This document shows, piece after piece, positions 24,665 through 34,581 of a stretch of 64,000 bases of DNA; positions within the stretch are counted from its first letter, which is position 1; each line of letters begins with the position of its first letter. The notes under the pieces are model-generated. The model was not told the origin of the DNA and did not search any database. It saw only the letters and a program-made list of their open reading frames with translations. The DNA is from Selenomonas sp. oral taxon 920 (GTDB taxonomy: Bacteria; Bacillota; Negativicutes; Selenomonadales; Selenomonadaceae), in contig NZ_CP017042.1 of assembly GCF_001717585.1 (NCBI RefSeq), positions 248,001 through 312,000 of the forward strand. The letters run 5' to 3'. The position numbers and the translations under genes are program-made.

Positions 24665-26191
24665 ATGACCGAGCTTATGAAAACGCGCATCCTACTGACA
24701 CTGACTGCCGCCTGTGCCGTATTTCCAAGTGGGGCCGATGCCGCCTTCAATGGAACCTCGGACACCGGCTTTCAGCATTTGGACTTCATCGAGAACGAGC
24801 GGCGGGAGGAGCGTGAGAACCGTCTCACGGATGAGCAGAAGAAGCTGCTCGCGGATGTGGAGGAGATGGGGCGGCATCTGCGCCATCCCGTGACGGCGGG
24901 GGCGCCGTCCCCGGTCGCATTCGAGGGCGACGACCTCACCTATGATGAGCGTACGGGTGAGTTCACGGCAAAGGGGCATGTGGACATCATGCAGCTCGAA
25001 GCACGACGTTTTCAGGGGGACTACGTGGAGGGGAACACCATCACGGGTGCGGTCTCCGTCCCCGACCGCGCGCACCTGCTCCAACTGACGAAGGGCGAAG
25101 CGCGTGTGACGCTCGACGGCTACCGCATCAACTACAACTACAAGACGCGTGAGGGGACGATGGCGGAGGCTGCGGGTAAGGTCGGCGGCTACTATATGAC
25201 GGGCAAGCGCTTCGAGTTCTATCCGGACAGGATCGTGGCCTACGACGGCACGCAGACGCGGTGCCCCGCCGAAAAGCCGGACTACCATATGAGCGCGGAT
25301 GTTGCGGAACTTTACCCTGGTGACCGCATGGTGCTGACGAATGTGAAGTTCTGGATCAAGAACAAGGTGATCTTCACGAGGAAGCGCTACGAGGTGGACT
25401 TGGCACATCCTATGCAGCGGAACTTTCCGACGATGGGATATGACAGCGACGACGGACTCTGGCTGGAGCAGACGTACGAGTATGATCTCGCGCCGCATGT
25501 GACAGCGAGTGCGAATCTCTACGTGACGACGAACAAGGGCTGGCGCAGCCACTACGACCTCGGTTGGAACAATGCCGGAGCGAGCGCTGTCCTGACCTAC
25601 GGTCTCTTTGAGGACGGTGACGACGGCTCGATCAAGAAGCAGCCGTCGCTCATCCTCGGTTACGGGCACCGCCTCGGTAGGACACCGATCTCCTACAACC
25701 TTTACTCCGAGTACGGGCGCTGGTATTCGGACGGGATTCACAGCAACCATTGGAAATACGGCATCTCCGTCGTACATGATACGATTCACTTTCATAACTA
25801 TCGGCTCGATCTCGCGGCAGGCTACTCCGTCACGCGCGAGAGTTATGATGGCTCGCGCGTACAGGGATTCAACGCGAGTGCCTATCTCACGAAGCCCTTC
25901 AGCGAGCGTTTTGCAGCGTATATCGGCGCGCTTTATTCGAAGAGCACGAAGGAGAACGCACTCTTTGACTTCGATCAGGAGGACTACTCGAAGGTCCTGC
26001 AGGCGGGGCTGAGCTATCGGCTGAATGAGCGCAACCGCATCGCGGTGGGGATGAAGTACGCCGTCGATCCCGAGCGGTGGACGGATGTGGACTACTACTG
26101 GTTCCACGATCTGCACTGTTCGCAGATCATCCTGCGGTACCGCTCGAAGCAGGATTCGTGGAAGGTCAAATGGGAGTTCACCCCATGGTAA
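24665..26191 (+). CDS. LptD-like outer-membrane protein (LPS assembly)
   Basis: 508 residues with a signal peptide ending near AAF. Residues about 80-200 form an OstA/LptA-like region (VAFEGDDLTYDERTGEFTAKGHVDIM, RFEFYPDRIVAYDGTQTRC), and the rest has the alternating pattern of an outer-membrane barrel with many Tyr and Trp, ending in EFTPW. LptD inserts LPS into the outer leaflet with the LptE lipoprotein. It is shorter than the proteobacterial LptD (about 750-800), as is usual in Negativicutes. Its stop overlaps the next start by 7 bp, tying LPS export to heptose synthesis. An LptA-like or related role is the alternative. Confidence 0.75.
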   Translation: MTELMKTRILLTLTAACAVFPSGADAAFNGTSDTGFQHLDFIENERREERENRLTDEQKKLLADVEEMGRHLRHPVTAGAPSPVAFEGDDLTYDERTGEFTAKGHVDIMQLEARRFQGDYVEGNTITGAVSVPDRAHLLQLTKGEARVTLDGYRINYNYKTREGTMAEAAGKVGGYYMTGKRFEFYPDRIVAYDGTQTRCPAEKPDYHMSADVAELYPGDRMVLTNVKFWIKNKVIFTRKRYEVDLAHPMQRNFPTMGYDSDDGLWLEQTYEYDLAPHVTASANLYVTTNKGWRSHYDLGWNNAGASAVLTYGLFEDGDDGSIKKQPSLILGYGHRLGRTPISYNLYSEYGRWYSDGIHSNHWKYGISVVHDTIHFHNYRLDLAAGYSVTRESYDGSRVQGFNASAYLTKPFSERFAAYIGALYSKSTKENALFDFDQEDYSKVLQAGLSYRLNERNRIAVGMKYAVDPERWTDVDYYWFHDLHCSQIILRYRSKQDSWKVKWEFTPW

Positions 26192-27183
26192 ATGCACTTG
26201 AACAGATGGCGGATGTCCCCGTCCTTATCATCGGGGACATGGTGGCGGATGTCTACCTCGACGGTGCAATTGCGCGCATCTCGCGTGAGGCCCCCGTGCT
26301 CGTCTTGGAGCAGCGAGAGGAGCGCGTGGTTGCGGGCGGCGCGGCAAATGTCGCGAACAACGCCGCGACGCTCGGCGCTGCAGCATATGCGGTGGGGGTC
26401 TGCGGTACGGAGCGCAGCGGGGATGCCCTTCTCGCCGTGCTTGGCGAAAACGGCGTGCATACAGAGTTTATCCGCGCGGAAGCGCATCCGACGATCACGA
26501 AGACGCGGATCATCGCAGGCGGGCGCGCAACGGTCAGCCAGCAGATCGTACGCGTGGATCGCGAGTGGCACGCGCCGCTTGACGCAGAGACGGAGGAGGC
26601 GCTGCTTGCGCGCATCCGTACCCTGCTCCCACAGGTGCGCGGCGTCGTGCTCTCGGACTACGGCTCTGGGACAGTGACCGCGCGCGTACGCCGGCTCGTC
26701 ATCGAGGAGGCACGCAAGTTGGGCATTCCGAGCATCGTGGATTCGCGCTATGACATCCTCTCCTACGCAGGCATCGGCTATGTCAAGCAGAATGATGCGG
26801 AGCTTGCGGCAGCGCTCGGGCGTACGCTGCGCTCCGAGGAGGACATTCACGCGGCGGGGCGGGAACTCCGCGAGCGGCTCAGCGCCGACGGCGTACTGAT
26901 TACGCGCGGGGATAAGGGGATGACTCTCTTCCTTGCCGACGGCTCAGCGACGAATATTCCCGTCAGCGATCACAGCGAGATCTTTGATGTGTCCGGAGCA
27001 GGCGATACCTGCGTTGCCGTAGTGATCCTCGCGCTCTCGGCGGGCATCGACCCACGGACGGCAGCGCGCCTCAGCAACATTGCGTCCGGTATTGCTGTGC
27101 GCAAGCGCGGGACGGCGACGGTCGCTGCCGAGGAACTGCGCGCTGCTGTGAGCGCAGCAGAGGGAGGCATGTGTGTATGCTGA
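26185..27183 (+). CDS. PfkB-type heptose kinase, first copy (RfaE1-like)
   Basis: 332 residues from the ATG at 26185, which overlaps the lptD-like stop. PfkB-family signatures: [11 protein letters not shown] with RISREAPV and [15 protein letters not shown] at the start, and [15 protein letters not shown] near residue 275 with the catalytic Asp in GAGD. The neighbours are an adenylyltransferase (7-bp overlap) and heptosyltransferases, so it most likely phosphorylates D-glycero-manno-heptose 7-phosphate at C1. A second such kinase at 32081 is closer to the canonical type; this copy has lost some conserved residues and may act on a related sugar. Confidence 0.75.
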   Translation: MVNALEQMADVPVLIIGDMVADVYLDGAIARISREAPVLVLEQREERVVAGGAANVANNAATLGAAAYAVGVCGTERSGDALLAVLGENGVHTEFIRAEAHPTITKTRIIAGGRATVSQQIVRVDREWHAPLDAETEEALLARIRTLLPQVRGVVLSDYGSGTVTARVRRLVIEEARKLGIPSIVDSRYDILSYAGIGYVKQNDAELAAALGRTLRSEEDIHAAGRELRERLSADGVLITRGDKGMTLFLADGSATNIPVSDHSEIFDVSGAGDTCVAVVILALSAGIDPRTAARLSNIASGIAVRKRGTATVAAEELRAAVSAAEGGMCVC

Positions 27184-27641
27184 TTCCAAACGAACGGATT
27201 GAGGCCTTTGCCGCTGTCCTGCGCGCGGCGGGGCAGCGCGTCGTCTTTACGAATGGCTGCTTTGACATCCTCCATGCGGGGCATGTGCGCTATCTCACGG
27301 CGGCGCGGGGGCTCGGGGACTATCTGATCCTCGGCCTCAACAGCGATGCCTCTGTACGGCGGCTGAAGGGCGCGGGGCGCCCCGTGAACAGCGAAGCGGA
27401 TCGTGCCGAGGTTGTCGGCGCGCTGCAGTCGGTGGATGCAGTCGTCATCTTTGACGAGGACACGGCGGAAACCCTGATTGCGAAGGTGCGCCCCGCTGTC
27501 TACGTAAAGGGCGGGGACTACACGCGTGAGACGCTGCCCGAGGCGCGCATTGTCGAGAGCCACGGCGGCGAGGTGGCGTTTATTCCTCTTGTCGAGGGAA
27601 AGTCAACGACGAACATCATCGCGCGGGCTGCGCAGAAGTAG
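27177..27641 (+). CDS. rfaE2: D-glycero-beta-D-manno-heptose 1-phosphate adenylyltransferase
   Basis: 154 residues from the ATG at 27177, placed 7 nt after GGAGG; an in-frame GTG at 27171 is too close to it. A nucleotidyltransferase of the cytidylyltransferase fold: [18 protein letters not shown] carries the HxGH motif, then [18 protein letters not shown] and [11 protein letters not shown] (the ISxTxx-like end). It transfers AMP to heptose 1-phosphate, giving ADP-heptose. It overlaps the kinase gene by 7 bp; in many bacteria the two are fused as HldE. Confidence 0.9.
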   Translation: MLIPNERIEAFAAVLRAAGQRVVFTNGCFDILHAGHVRYLTAARGLGDYLILGLNSDASVRRLKGAGRPVNSEADRAEVVGALQSVDAVVIFDEDTAETLIAKVRPAVYVKGGDYTRETLPEARIVESHGGEVAFIPLVEGKSTTNIIARAAQK

Positions 27642-27738
27642 TGTCTGCCGCGTATTCTGCGCAAACGCCTTGCTGCACAAGCGTTCGCGTGGGGCAAGAG
27701 CCAAAACAAACAGTGCAATGACGAAAGGAGGGCAGGGC

Positions 27739-28761
27739 ATGAAGAACATTCTGGTCGTGAAACTGAGCGCGATCGGCGACGTGATTCATGCTCTGCCCGT
27801 TTCGTATGCCATCAAGGAGCAGTTCCCCGCAGCGCATCTGACGTGGGTGGTGGAGCCGGCGGCATACGCGATCCTTGAGGATAATCCGTACATTGACGAA
27901 CTCATCCTGTTCGAGAAGGCAAAGTTCCGCAGTCTTGGCGGCTTTTTGCGTGAGATTCGCCCGTTCCGCCGGCGGCTGCGCGCGCGTTCCTACGATGCCT
28001 CGCTTGATCTGCAGGGGCTTTTCAAGTCGGCGGCAATCGTCTTTAATGCCGGTGCGAAACTGCGCATCGGCACGGCGAATATGCGTGAGGGGGCGCATCT
28101 TGTGAGCCGCCCCGTGCGTGGAGCACACGCGGAGGGGCATATTGTCGAGCGCTGCCTCGATGTCGCACGTGCGCTTGGCTGTGCAGTGCGCGAGGTACGC
28201 TTTCCCGTCGCGATTTCTGAACGGGACAGGGCGGCGGCAGACACGCTCCTTGCGCGTGAGGGCGTGCGGGAGGGGCGGCCGTTCGTTGCCTTTGCCATCG
28301 GAGCGAACTGGCCGAACAAGCGTTGGCCGGCGGAGCACTTTGCAGAACTCTGTGACCGTCTCTACCATGCACATTATGTCCCCGTCCTCATCGGCGGCGG
28401 GCGCCTGGATGAAAGCATAGCGCAGGATATTATGGCAGCGAGCGGGATTCCGCCTGTGAATCTTGTCGGACGGACGAATCTGAAGCAGCTCGCACACGTC
28501 TTCACGCGTGCGGCGCTTGTCCTCGGCGGCGACACGGGACCGGTACACCTCGCGGCGGGGCTTCGTACACCGACGGTCATGCTCATGGGGCCAACCGATG
28601 CGAACCGCAACGGGCCCTACGGTCAGCTCGAAAATGCGATCGAGGCCGACCATCCCTGCCGCGGATGTTGGAAGCGTGCCTGCCCGAAGGGGCTCGACTG
28701 TCTCGCGGCGATTAGCGTGGAGGAGGCCGCGGCAAAGATGCGCCCCCTTCTTCGGCACTGA
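27739..28761 (+). CDS. waaC: heptosyltransferase I-like (GT9)
   Basis: 340 residues from the ATG at 27739 (AAAGGAGGG). GT9 fold with the family start NILVVKLSAIGDVIHALPVSY, FVAFAIGANWPNKRWPAEHF in the C-terminal domain, and LVLGGDTGPVHLAAGLRTPTV, where the DTGPVH loop contacts ADP. It adds the first L,D-heptose to Kdo in LPS inner core. The WaaC identity rests on the SAIGDVIHALP start; the 98-bp gap to the upstream gene is the largest in the operon and could hold a weak internal promoter. Confidence 0.83.
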   Translation: MKNILVVKLSAIGDVIHALPVSYAIKEQFPAAHLTWVVEPAAYAILEDNPYIDELILFEKAKFRSLGGFLREIRPFRRRLRARSYDASLDLQGLFKSAAIVFNAGAKLRIGTANMREGAHLVSRPVRGAHAEGHIVERCLDVARALGCAVREVRFPVAISERDRAAADTLLAREGVREGRPFVAFAIGANWPNKRWPAEHFAELCDRLYHAHYVPVLIGGGRLDESIAQDIMAASGIPPVNLVGRTNLKQLAHVFTRAALVLGGDTGPVHLAAGLRTPTVMLMGPTDANRNGPYGQLENAIEADHPCRGCWKRACPKGLDCLAAISVEEAAAKMRPLLRH

Positions 28762-28811
28762 GACGGGACCGCAGGATTTTACGGAATAAAAAGAAAGGAG
28801 CGGAGCGAAGA

Positions 28812-30842
28812 ATGCGCATTGAACGATACAGAACGCGGCAATATGGACGGTTGGCGGCGTTCTATGATGCCGCACAGCGTGACTTGAAGCTGTTTGCCTT
28901 CCTGCTGCTGACGCTTTGCATCTATCGTGCGTATTTCATGCTCTACATGGCGGGCTATATGTCCCCAGCCGCAGGGGCGGCAGACGTAGGGGTTGCCCTC
29001 ATGGCGGGGCTGCGGCTCTCGCTCAAGACGGCGGGTGCACTTGCCTTGCCCGCGTTTGTCCTCTGTACGCTGCCGCTCCTCATCGCACCGCGCCTGTCCC
29101 GTGCACTGCAGCATCTGCGCCTCGCGTGGGGGACACTTGCGGCATTTGCCTTTGCCGTGCTCTTTCAGGCGCGGTTTCCGTTCTACCGACAGTATCAGAC
29201 GGGCTTTCACCTGCAGGTAACGGCAGGGCTGAATGACGATATCCCCACGATTTTCCTGATGCTCGTGCAGGAGTACGGCTTTGTCTGGCGATTTGCAGCC
29301 GCCCTCCTGCTGTCAGCGCTGTCCTTCTGTCTCCTGCGTCAGCTTCTCATCGTGCGCGGGACATATGCGCTCCCTATGCTCCGCTCGGGTGCACGGCGCG
29401 CATTCTTTTCGCTCGGTATGCTGCTGGCCTTTGCGGCGCTGTTTGTCTTTGTGCGCTTCGGCGGGAGCTTTACCTATGCACGCGGCATCAACTGGGAGAA
29501 TGCGGGCGTGACGAGCGATGCCTTCCTCAACGAGTGTATTCTGGACGACGGACAGGCGCTCTACCGCGTGTACTCAATGCAGAAGCGGCTCAACAGCGGG
29601 GAGATCGCAGGTGTCGAAAAGGCGCGCGTACGCGAACTCGCGCGTGCGGCGGCGGGGCATGAGGATCTCGCCGCAGACACGCTCACGCCCTATCTGACGC
29701 GCACGGCAGCGGGCGCACGTATTCCGCAGCCGCGTCACATCTTTATCGTTCTCGGCGAGACGTATGCACAGTGGCCGATGCTCGCGCCATACGCGGCACT
29801 GCACGCCGCCGATGGGATCAAGGGACTGATCATAGAGCCGAATGCCTACTATTCGCGCCGTTTCATGCCGAACGGAGACTTTACGTCTGTTGCAATTACG
29901 GGGCTTGTGACGGGGCTGTCCGAGGTCAATCAGCACGTCAACTATGTGCCGCGCAGTCTGAAAGAGGTCTATCCGACCGCGATGGCACCGCAGTTCAAAC
30001 AGCTCGGATATGCCGTTGATTTCTGGTACGGCGGCGTGCCCTCGTGGGAGGGAATGGATCGCTTTTCCCGTGCGCAGGGCTTTGACCACTTCTACGGTTA
30101 TCCCGATTTTCATGCGGAAAAGGTGAATACGTGGGGCACATCGGATGCACAGCTCTTTGCGGCGCTCGGGCAGCATCTTGCGGATGAGCCGCCGACGGTG
30201 CACCTTATCATGACGGTGTCAAACCATCCGCCCTACGATATCGACGTCGCGGCGGAGGGGTTCGACCTTGAAAATGCGCGCACGGAGGCGGCAAAGATTC
30301 CGAATGTGGACGATCCGAACCAACTTGCGCTCGAGCTCGGGCACTACTGGTATATGGACAAGATTGTCACGAATTTCGTGCATGAGACGATGGCGAAGTA
30401 TCCGGACAGCCTCTTTGTCATCACGGGTGACCATGCTGTGCGCATGAATCCGTCGCGCACGCCGACCATGTATGAGTACCAGTCTGTTCCCTTTGTCCTG
30501 TATGGGCAGGGCGTTGCGCCGGACATCCTGCCGCCCGATGTGGTGGGCGGTCATACGAATATCGTTCCGACGCTGCTCGAACTGATCGCACCCGCAGGAT
30601 TTTCTTACGTCTCGATTGCGCCGCCGCTGACGGAGGGAAGTATGGGGGCGGCGTTCAACCGCGACTACTTCCTGACTGCAAATCTCATGGGAACGGTTGA
30701 CGGGACACGGACGGAGCAGCTGCCGGGCGGAACTGCGGGCGATGGCTCTGCCGCCCATGAGCTTCTGCATGCACGGATGTCCATTCTGCGGACGCTCTCA
30801 TGGCAGCTGATCGAACATGGCGATTCGTTGGAGGGACAATGA
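28812..30842 (+). CDS. LTA synthase/sulfatase-family membrane transferase
   Basis: 676 residues: five membrane helices in the first 230, then a periplasmic sulfatase-fold domain (about 315-600). HIFIVLGETYAQWPML starts the metal site, FMPNGDFTSVAITGLVTGL supplies the likely Thr nucleophile, FWYGGVPSWEGMDRF and FVITGDHAVRM complete it. Relatives transfer phosphoglycerol or phosphoethanolamine from lipids to envelope polymers. In this LPS operon it most likely decorates core or lipid A, but the donor cannot be told from sequence. Its stop overlaps the next start (ATGA). Confidence 0.8.
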   Translation: MRIERYRTRQYGRLAAFYDAAQRDLKLFAFLLLTLCIYRAYFMLYMAGYMSPAAGAADVGVALMAGLRLSLKTAGALALPAFVLCTLPLLIAPRLSRALQHLRLAWGTLAAFAFAVLFQARFPFYRQYQTGFHLQVTAGLNDDIPTIFLMLVQEYGFVWRFAAALLLSALSFCLLRQLLIVRGTYALPMLRSGARRAFFSLGMLLAFAALFVFVRFGGSFTYARGINWENAGVTSDAFLNECILDDGQALYRVYSMQKRLNSGEIAGVEKARVRELARAAAGHEDLAADTLTPYLTRTAAGARIPQPRHIFIVLGETYAQWPMLAPYAALHAADGIKGLIIEPNAYYSRRFMPNGDFTSVAITGLVTGLSEVNQHVNYVPRSLKEVYPTAMAPQFKQLGYAVDFWYGGVPSWEGMDRFSRAQGFDHFYGYPDFHAEKVNTWGTSDAQLFAALGQHLADEPPTVHLIMTVSNHPPYDIDVAAEGFDLENARTEAAKIPNVDDPNQLALELGHYWYMDKIVTNFVHETMAKYPDSLFVITGDHAVRMNPSRTPTMYEYQSVPFVLYGQGVAPDILPPDVVGGHTNIVPTLLELIAPAGFSYVSIAPPLTEGSMGAAFNRDYFLTANLMGTVDGTRTEQLPGGTAGDGSAAHELLHARMSILRTLSWQLIEHGDSLEGQ

Positions 30843-32041
30843 GCGAATATCGGAATATTCTCGTTATCAACCTCATGCATCTCGGCGATCTCATGCTTGT
30901 GACGCCCGTCCTGCGCACGCTGCGGCACAATTATCCCGCCGCACGCATTACACTCCTTGCGGATCGGATTCTCGCGGACATCGTGCAGGAAAATGCACAC
31001 ATCGATGAATGTCTGCTGATCGACAAGAAGGGCCGCGACCGGAGCTTCCTCGGCATCATGCGCTTTGCGCGCCGCCTGCGGGAAAGGAAATACGATCTCG
31101 TCGTCAACCTGCACCGCAACGAGCGCTCCTCCGCGCTCGCGGCACTCAGCGGGGGAAAACGCATTGTGGGCTATACAAAGCCCGGCTTCTCCCTCCTGTT
31201 CGATCACGTCAGCCCCGATCAGCACATGGTGATGCACGAGGTGCACTCACACTACGCGGCACTGCGTGCGGCGGGCATCATCGGGGAGATCGATGATGCA
31301 GGGCTCGAGATGTGGCTGCCGCCCGCTGCCGAGGCGGAGGCGGCGCGGCTCTGGGCAGCGCATTTTGCGCCGGAGGACAAGGTGATTGCGCTCAACATCG
31401 GCGCGAGCTGGCGGACGAAGCGTTGGGAGGACGGCTATTTCGCGCAGGTTGCGGATACGTACCTCGCGCGCGGCTACCATCTCGCAGTCATGGGCGGGCC
31501 GACGGATGTGGAGATGGTCGCAGCGTGCCGCGCACAGATGCGGGAGAAGGATCATCCGCATCTGCACATCTTCACGGGGCAGGTCAGTCTTGGTGTGCTC
31601 GCAGGACTTCTTCGCCGCTGCATCCTCTTCATCACAACGGACTCGGGGCCGATGCACGTCGGCGTTGCGATGAACGTGCCCGTTCTCTGTATGTTCGGCG
31701 CATCGCCGATTCCGGGTTTCTACCCCTACGACGAGAAGAGCATTTCCGTCCGCGCGCCCGTTCCGTGCCATCCCTGCCGCCTGCACGAATGTCCGCTTGC
31801 GGAGGCAGAGTATATGAAGTGCATGAAGCAGATGCCGCCCACGCTGATTTTGAAATATGCGGATCAGATGCTCGCGGAGAACGGGGAGCGTCCCGCATGC
31901 GAACTCGTGCGTCCGACGGATTTTGAGACGCGTGTGGCGGAGCAGGCGAACGGCTCATTTGCCCTTGCACCGAGGGGGGCGGCGGGACGTGTTGTCCGTC
32001 CCGTTTTGCCCGCAGGGCTCAAAGCACATGGATTTGACTGA
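30839..32041 (+). CDS. heptosyltransferase II-like (GT9)
   Basis: 400 residues from the ATG at 30839, overlapping the previous stop by 4 bp. GT9 markers: RNILVINLMHLGDLMLVTPV, IALNIGASWRTKRWEDGYF, and ITTDSGPMHVGVAMNVPVL. The tail contains a Cys-rich segment (CHPCRLHECP) also seen in family relatives. About 50 C-terminal residues after LAENGERP look disordered. It probably adds a further heptose to the inner core, after the first GT9 enzyme of the operon. Confidence 0.82.
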   Translation: MSEYRNILVINLMHLGDLMLVTPVLRTLRHNYPAARITLLADRILADIVQENAHIDECLLIDKKGRDRSFLGIMRFARRLRERKYDLVVNLHRNERSSALAALSGGKRIVGYTKPGFSLLFDHVSPDQHMVMHEVHSHYAALRAAGIIGEIDDAGLEMWLPPAAEAEAARLWAAHFAPEDKVIALNIGASWRTKRWEDGYFAQVADTYLARGYHLAVMGGPTDVEMVAACRAQMREKDHPHLHIFTGQVSLGVLAGLLRRCILFITTDSGPMHVGVAMNVPVLCMFGASPIPGFYPYDEKSISVRAPVPCHPCRLHECPLAEAEYMKCMKQMPPTLILKYADQMLAENGERPACELVRPTDFETRVAEQANGSFALAPRGAAGRVVRPVLPAGLKAHGFD

Positions 32042-32080
32042 TATCTTTTGATGGTTTCCATAACAGATAGGAGCGTTCTC

Positions 32081-33079
32081 ATGGATATGGCAAAGATCCG
32101 CGCAACGGTCGCGGAGAAGAGTGGGCGCAGCAACATCCTCGTCGTCGGCGATGTCATGCTTGACAAATACTATTCGGGTGAGGTCACGCGCATCTCGCCC
32201 GAGGCACCCGTGCCGATTACGCACGTAACGGGCACGCGCGAGACTCTCGGCGGCGCGGCAAACGTTGCGCACAACCTCGCGCTTCTCGGGACGAATGTCA
32301 GCATTGCGGGCTATGTCGGCGACGACGCACACTGCAAAAGTCTCCTCGAGAAATTTGCTGCACGCGGCATCGATTACGCGGGGCTTGTCCGTACGGAGCG
32401 CCCGACCACGACGAAGATCCGCATCATCGGCGGGCATCAGCAGATGCTGCGCCTCGACTTTGAGGATGCGAGCCCGATCGACGGCGACTACGCTGAGCAG
32501 TATCTTGCCTACATTGACCAAAAGCTGAACGAGAGCATGGACTGCGTGATCATCTCGGACTACGGCAAGGGCGCATGCACGGAGTTTGCGTGCCAGCACA
32601 TCATCCGCGCGGCGCACGACCACGGCGTGCCCGTCATCGTCGACCCGAAGGGGGCACAGTGGCTGAAGTACAAGGATGTCGACTACATCACGCCGAACAT
32701 CAAGGAAATCAACGAGATCATGCTCGAACCGATTGCGAACAACGATTTCGAGGTCGAAAAGGCGGCGCGCTACGCCATGCGCAAGTTCAGCCTGCGCAAC
32801 GTCGTTCTCACGCGCTCCTCGAAGGGGCTTTCGCTGGTCCACGGCGAGGAGGTTGTCCATATCCCGACGAAGGCGCAGGAGGTCTTTGATGTCTCCGGTG
32901 CGGGCGATACGGTGATCGCCGTGTTCGGGCTCGCACTCGCGGGCGGGCTGAAGCCGGCAGATGGCGCCTATCTCGCAAACCTCGCGGCGAGTGTTGTCGT
33001 TTCGAAACTCGGTACCTATGCGGTCAATCGGGAAGAGCTTCTTCAGGTACTTGAGCATCAGGAAGGGGTAAATGGATGA
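32081..33079 (+). CDS. rfaE1: D-glycero-beta-D-manno-heptose-7-phosphate kinase (RfaE1/HldA)
   Basis: 332 residues from the ATG at 32081 (TAGGAG 10 bp upstream); the extra 11 codons of the open frame are not needed. It matches the kinase half of HldE closely: ILVVGDVMLDKYYSGEVTRI, SPEAPVPITHVTGTRETLGG, NVALL-like NLALLGTNVS, IVDPKGAQWLKYKDVDYITP and [20 protein letters not shown]. It makes heptose 1,7-bisphosphate, the substrate of GmhB encoded two genes later. It overlaps hldD by 4 bp. Compared with the copy at 26185, this is the more canonical enzyme. Confidence 0.9.
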   Translation: MDMAKIRATVAEKSGRSNILVVGDVMLDKYYSGEVTRISPEAPVPITHVTGTRETLGGAANVAHNLALLGTNVSIAGYVGDDAHCKSLLEKFAARGIDYAGLVRTERPTTTKIRIIGGHQQMLRLDFEDASPIDGDYAEQYLAYIDQKLNESMDCVIISDYGKGACTEFACQHIIRAAHDHGVPVIVDPKGAQWLKYKDVDYITPNIKEINEIMLEPIANNDFEVEKAARYAMRKFSLRNVVLTRSSKGLSLVHGEEVVHIPTKAQEVFDVSGAGDTVIAVFGLALAGGLKPADGAYLANLAASVVVSKLGTYAVNREELLQVLEHQEGVNG

Positions 33080-34047
33080 TTATTGTCACCGGCGGTGCCG
33101 GCTTTATCGGCAGCAATCTCGTTCACGCACTGAATGCGCGCGGGCACAGGGACATCCTCATCGTCGATGATCTTGGGGATGGCAAGAACTACAAGAATCT
33201 GCGCGGTCTGCACTTCATCGACTATCAGCAGAAGGACGACTTCCTCCACCTCATCGAGGAGGGGGATTTTGACGGCACGGACATCGATGCGATCTTTCAC
33301 GAGGGCGCGTGCTCGGACACAATGGAGTACGATGTCAACTACATGATGAAGGAGAACTACTCCTATTCCAAGGCACTCCTGCACTTTGCGATGGGTGCAC
33401 GCATCCCGTTCTTCTATGCCTCCTCCGCCTCGACCTATGGCGGCGGCAAGAACGGCTTCACCGAGGGCGGGAAATGTGAGGATGCACTTAATCCGTATGC
33501 GTTCTCGAAGCTCGCGTTCGACCGCTACGTGCGGCAGGTGATCCCAGAGGCACGCAGCCCCATTGTCGGACTGAGGTACTTCAACGTCTATGGTCCGCAG
33601 GAGCACCACAAGGGCAAGATGGCGTCGATCTTCTACCAGCTCTACCATCAGATCATGGAGACGGGTGAGGCGCGCCTCTTTCGTGGGACGGACGGGCTTG
33701 CGGACGGCGAGCAGCGCCGTGATTTCGTCTATGTCGGCGACGTGGTGCGTGTGAATCTGCACTTTTTCGAAAACGGCGGCGAGAGCGGTGTCTACAACTG
33801 CGGCACGGGAGCTGCGCACAGCTACAACGAGGCAGCACGCGCTGTCATTGCCGCGCTCGGCAAGGGGCGAATTGTCTACCGCGACTTCCCCGAGGTGCTG
33901 CGCGGCAAGTACCAGAACTACACACAGGCAGATACGACGGCACTCCTCGCTGCGGGCTACGACGGCGGCTTCACCCCGATGGAGGAGGCGGTCAAGAAGT
34001 ACTGCGACTTCCTGAATGCGGGCGGATATTTCTCCTATGCAGAATAA
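33076..34047 (+). CDS. hldD: ADP-L-glycero-D-manno-heptose 6-epimerase
   Basis: 323 residues of the extended SDR family. MIIVTGGAGFIGSNLV binds NADP; FHEGACSDTMEYD is characteristic of HldD/RfaD; the catalytic pair is Tyr and Lys in NPYAFSKLAFDRYV (about 140-146); GLRYFNVYGPQEHHKGKMAS is also family-specific. It converts ADP-D,D-heptose to ADP-L,D-heptose, the donor for GT9 enzymes in this operon. Start overlaps the kinase stop (ATGA), and its 3' end overlaps gmhB by 11 bp. Confidence 0.93.
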   Translation: MIIVTGGAGFIGSNLVHALNARGHRDILIVDDLGDGKNYKNLRGLHFIDYQQKDDFLHLIEEGDFDGTDIDAIFHEGACSDTMEYDVNYMMKENYSYSKALLHFAMGARIPFFYASSASTYGGGKNGFTEGGKCEDALNPYAFSKLAFDRYVRQVIPEARSPIVGLRYFNVYGPQEHHKGKMASIFYQLYHQIMETGEARLFRGTDGLADGEQRRDFVYVGDVVRVNLHFFENGGESGVYNCGTGAAHSYNEAARAVIAALGKGRIVYRDFPEVLRGKYQNYTQADTTALLAAGYDGGFTPMEEAVKKYCDFLNAGGYFSYAE

Positions 34048-34543
34048 GGCGGTCTTCTTCGACCGCGACGGCACGCTGAACGTGGATGTGCACTATCTCC
34101 ACGATCCTGCAGATTTCGTCTGGATCGAGGGGGCGATGGATGCCATCCGCTGGGCGAATGTGCATGACTATCTCGTCGTCGTCGTCACGAATCAGAGCGG
34201 CATCGCACGCGGCTACTATGACGAGGCTGCCGTGCACCGTCTGCACGACTGGATGAATGTACAGCTTGCTGCGTACGGCGCACACATTGACGCATTCTAC
34301 TACTGTCCCCATCATGCGGAGGGGAGCGTGCCCGCTTACCGAACGATGTGTGACTGCCGCAAGCCCGCACCCGGAATGATCCTCAGGGCGATCGCAGAGC
34401 ACAATATCGACCCCGCTGCCTCCGTCCTCTTCGGTGACGCGGCGAGCGATGTCGCCGCTGCCGAGGCTGCGGGTGTGCGGGGGGTGTGCTATACAGGCGG
34501 GAGTTTGTGCGCCTGTGTACAGAGTGCATTGGAGCATCGGTGA
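34037..34543 (+). CDS. gmhB: D-glycero-beta-D-manno-heptose-1,7-bisphosphate 7-phosphatase
   Basis: 168 residues of the HAD superfamily, histidinol-phosphatase group. KAVFFDRDGTLNVD gives the nucleophilic Asp and acid Asp; VVVTNQSGIARGYY is motif II; CPHHAEG with MCDCRKPAPGM is the zinc-binding loop and motif III; LFGDAASDVAAAEAAG is motif IV. It removes the 7-phosphate before adenylylation. The start at 34037 lies inside hldD; an in-frame ATG at 34016 is the alternative. Confidence 0.9.
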   Translation: MQNKAVFFDRDGTLNVDVHYLHDPADFVWIEGAMDAIRWANVHDYLVVVVTNQSGIARGYYDEAAVHRLHDWMNVQLAAYGAHIDAFYYCPHHAEGSVPAYRTMCDCRKPAPGMILRAIAEHNIDPAASVLFGDAASDVAAAEAAGVRGVCYTGGSLCACVQSALEHR

Positions 34544-34581
34544 TTTTCCATCTGCCGATCATGGAAAAGAGAGGCGATAGT

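Noticed and set aside
24692-26197. 501-aa minus-strand frame over the LptD-like gene
   Set aside because: No start signals and no homology pattern; the plus strand encodes a secreted barrel protein in an operon.
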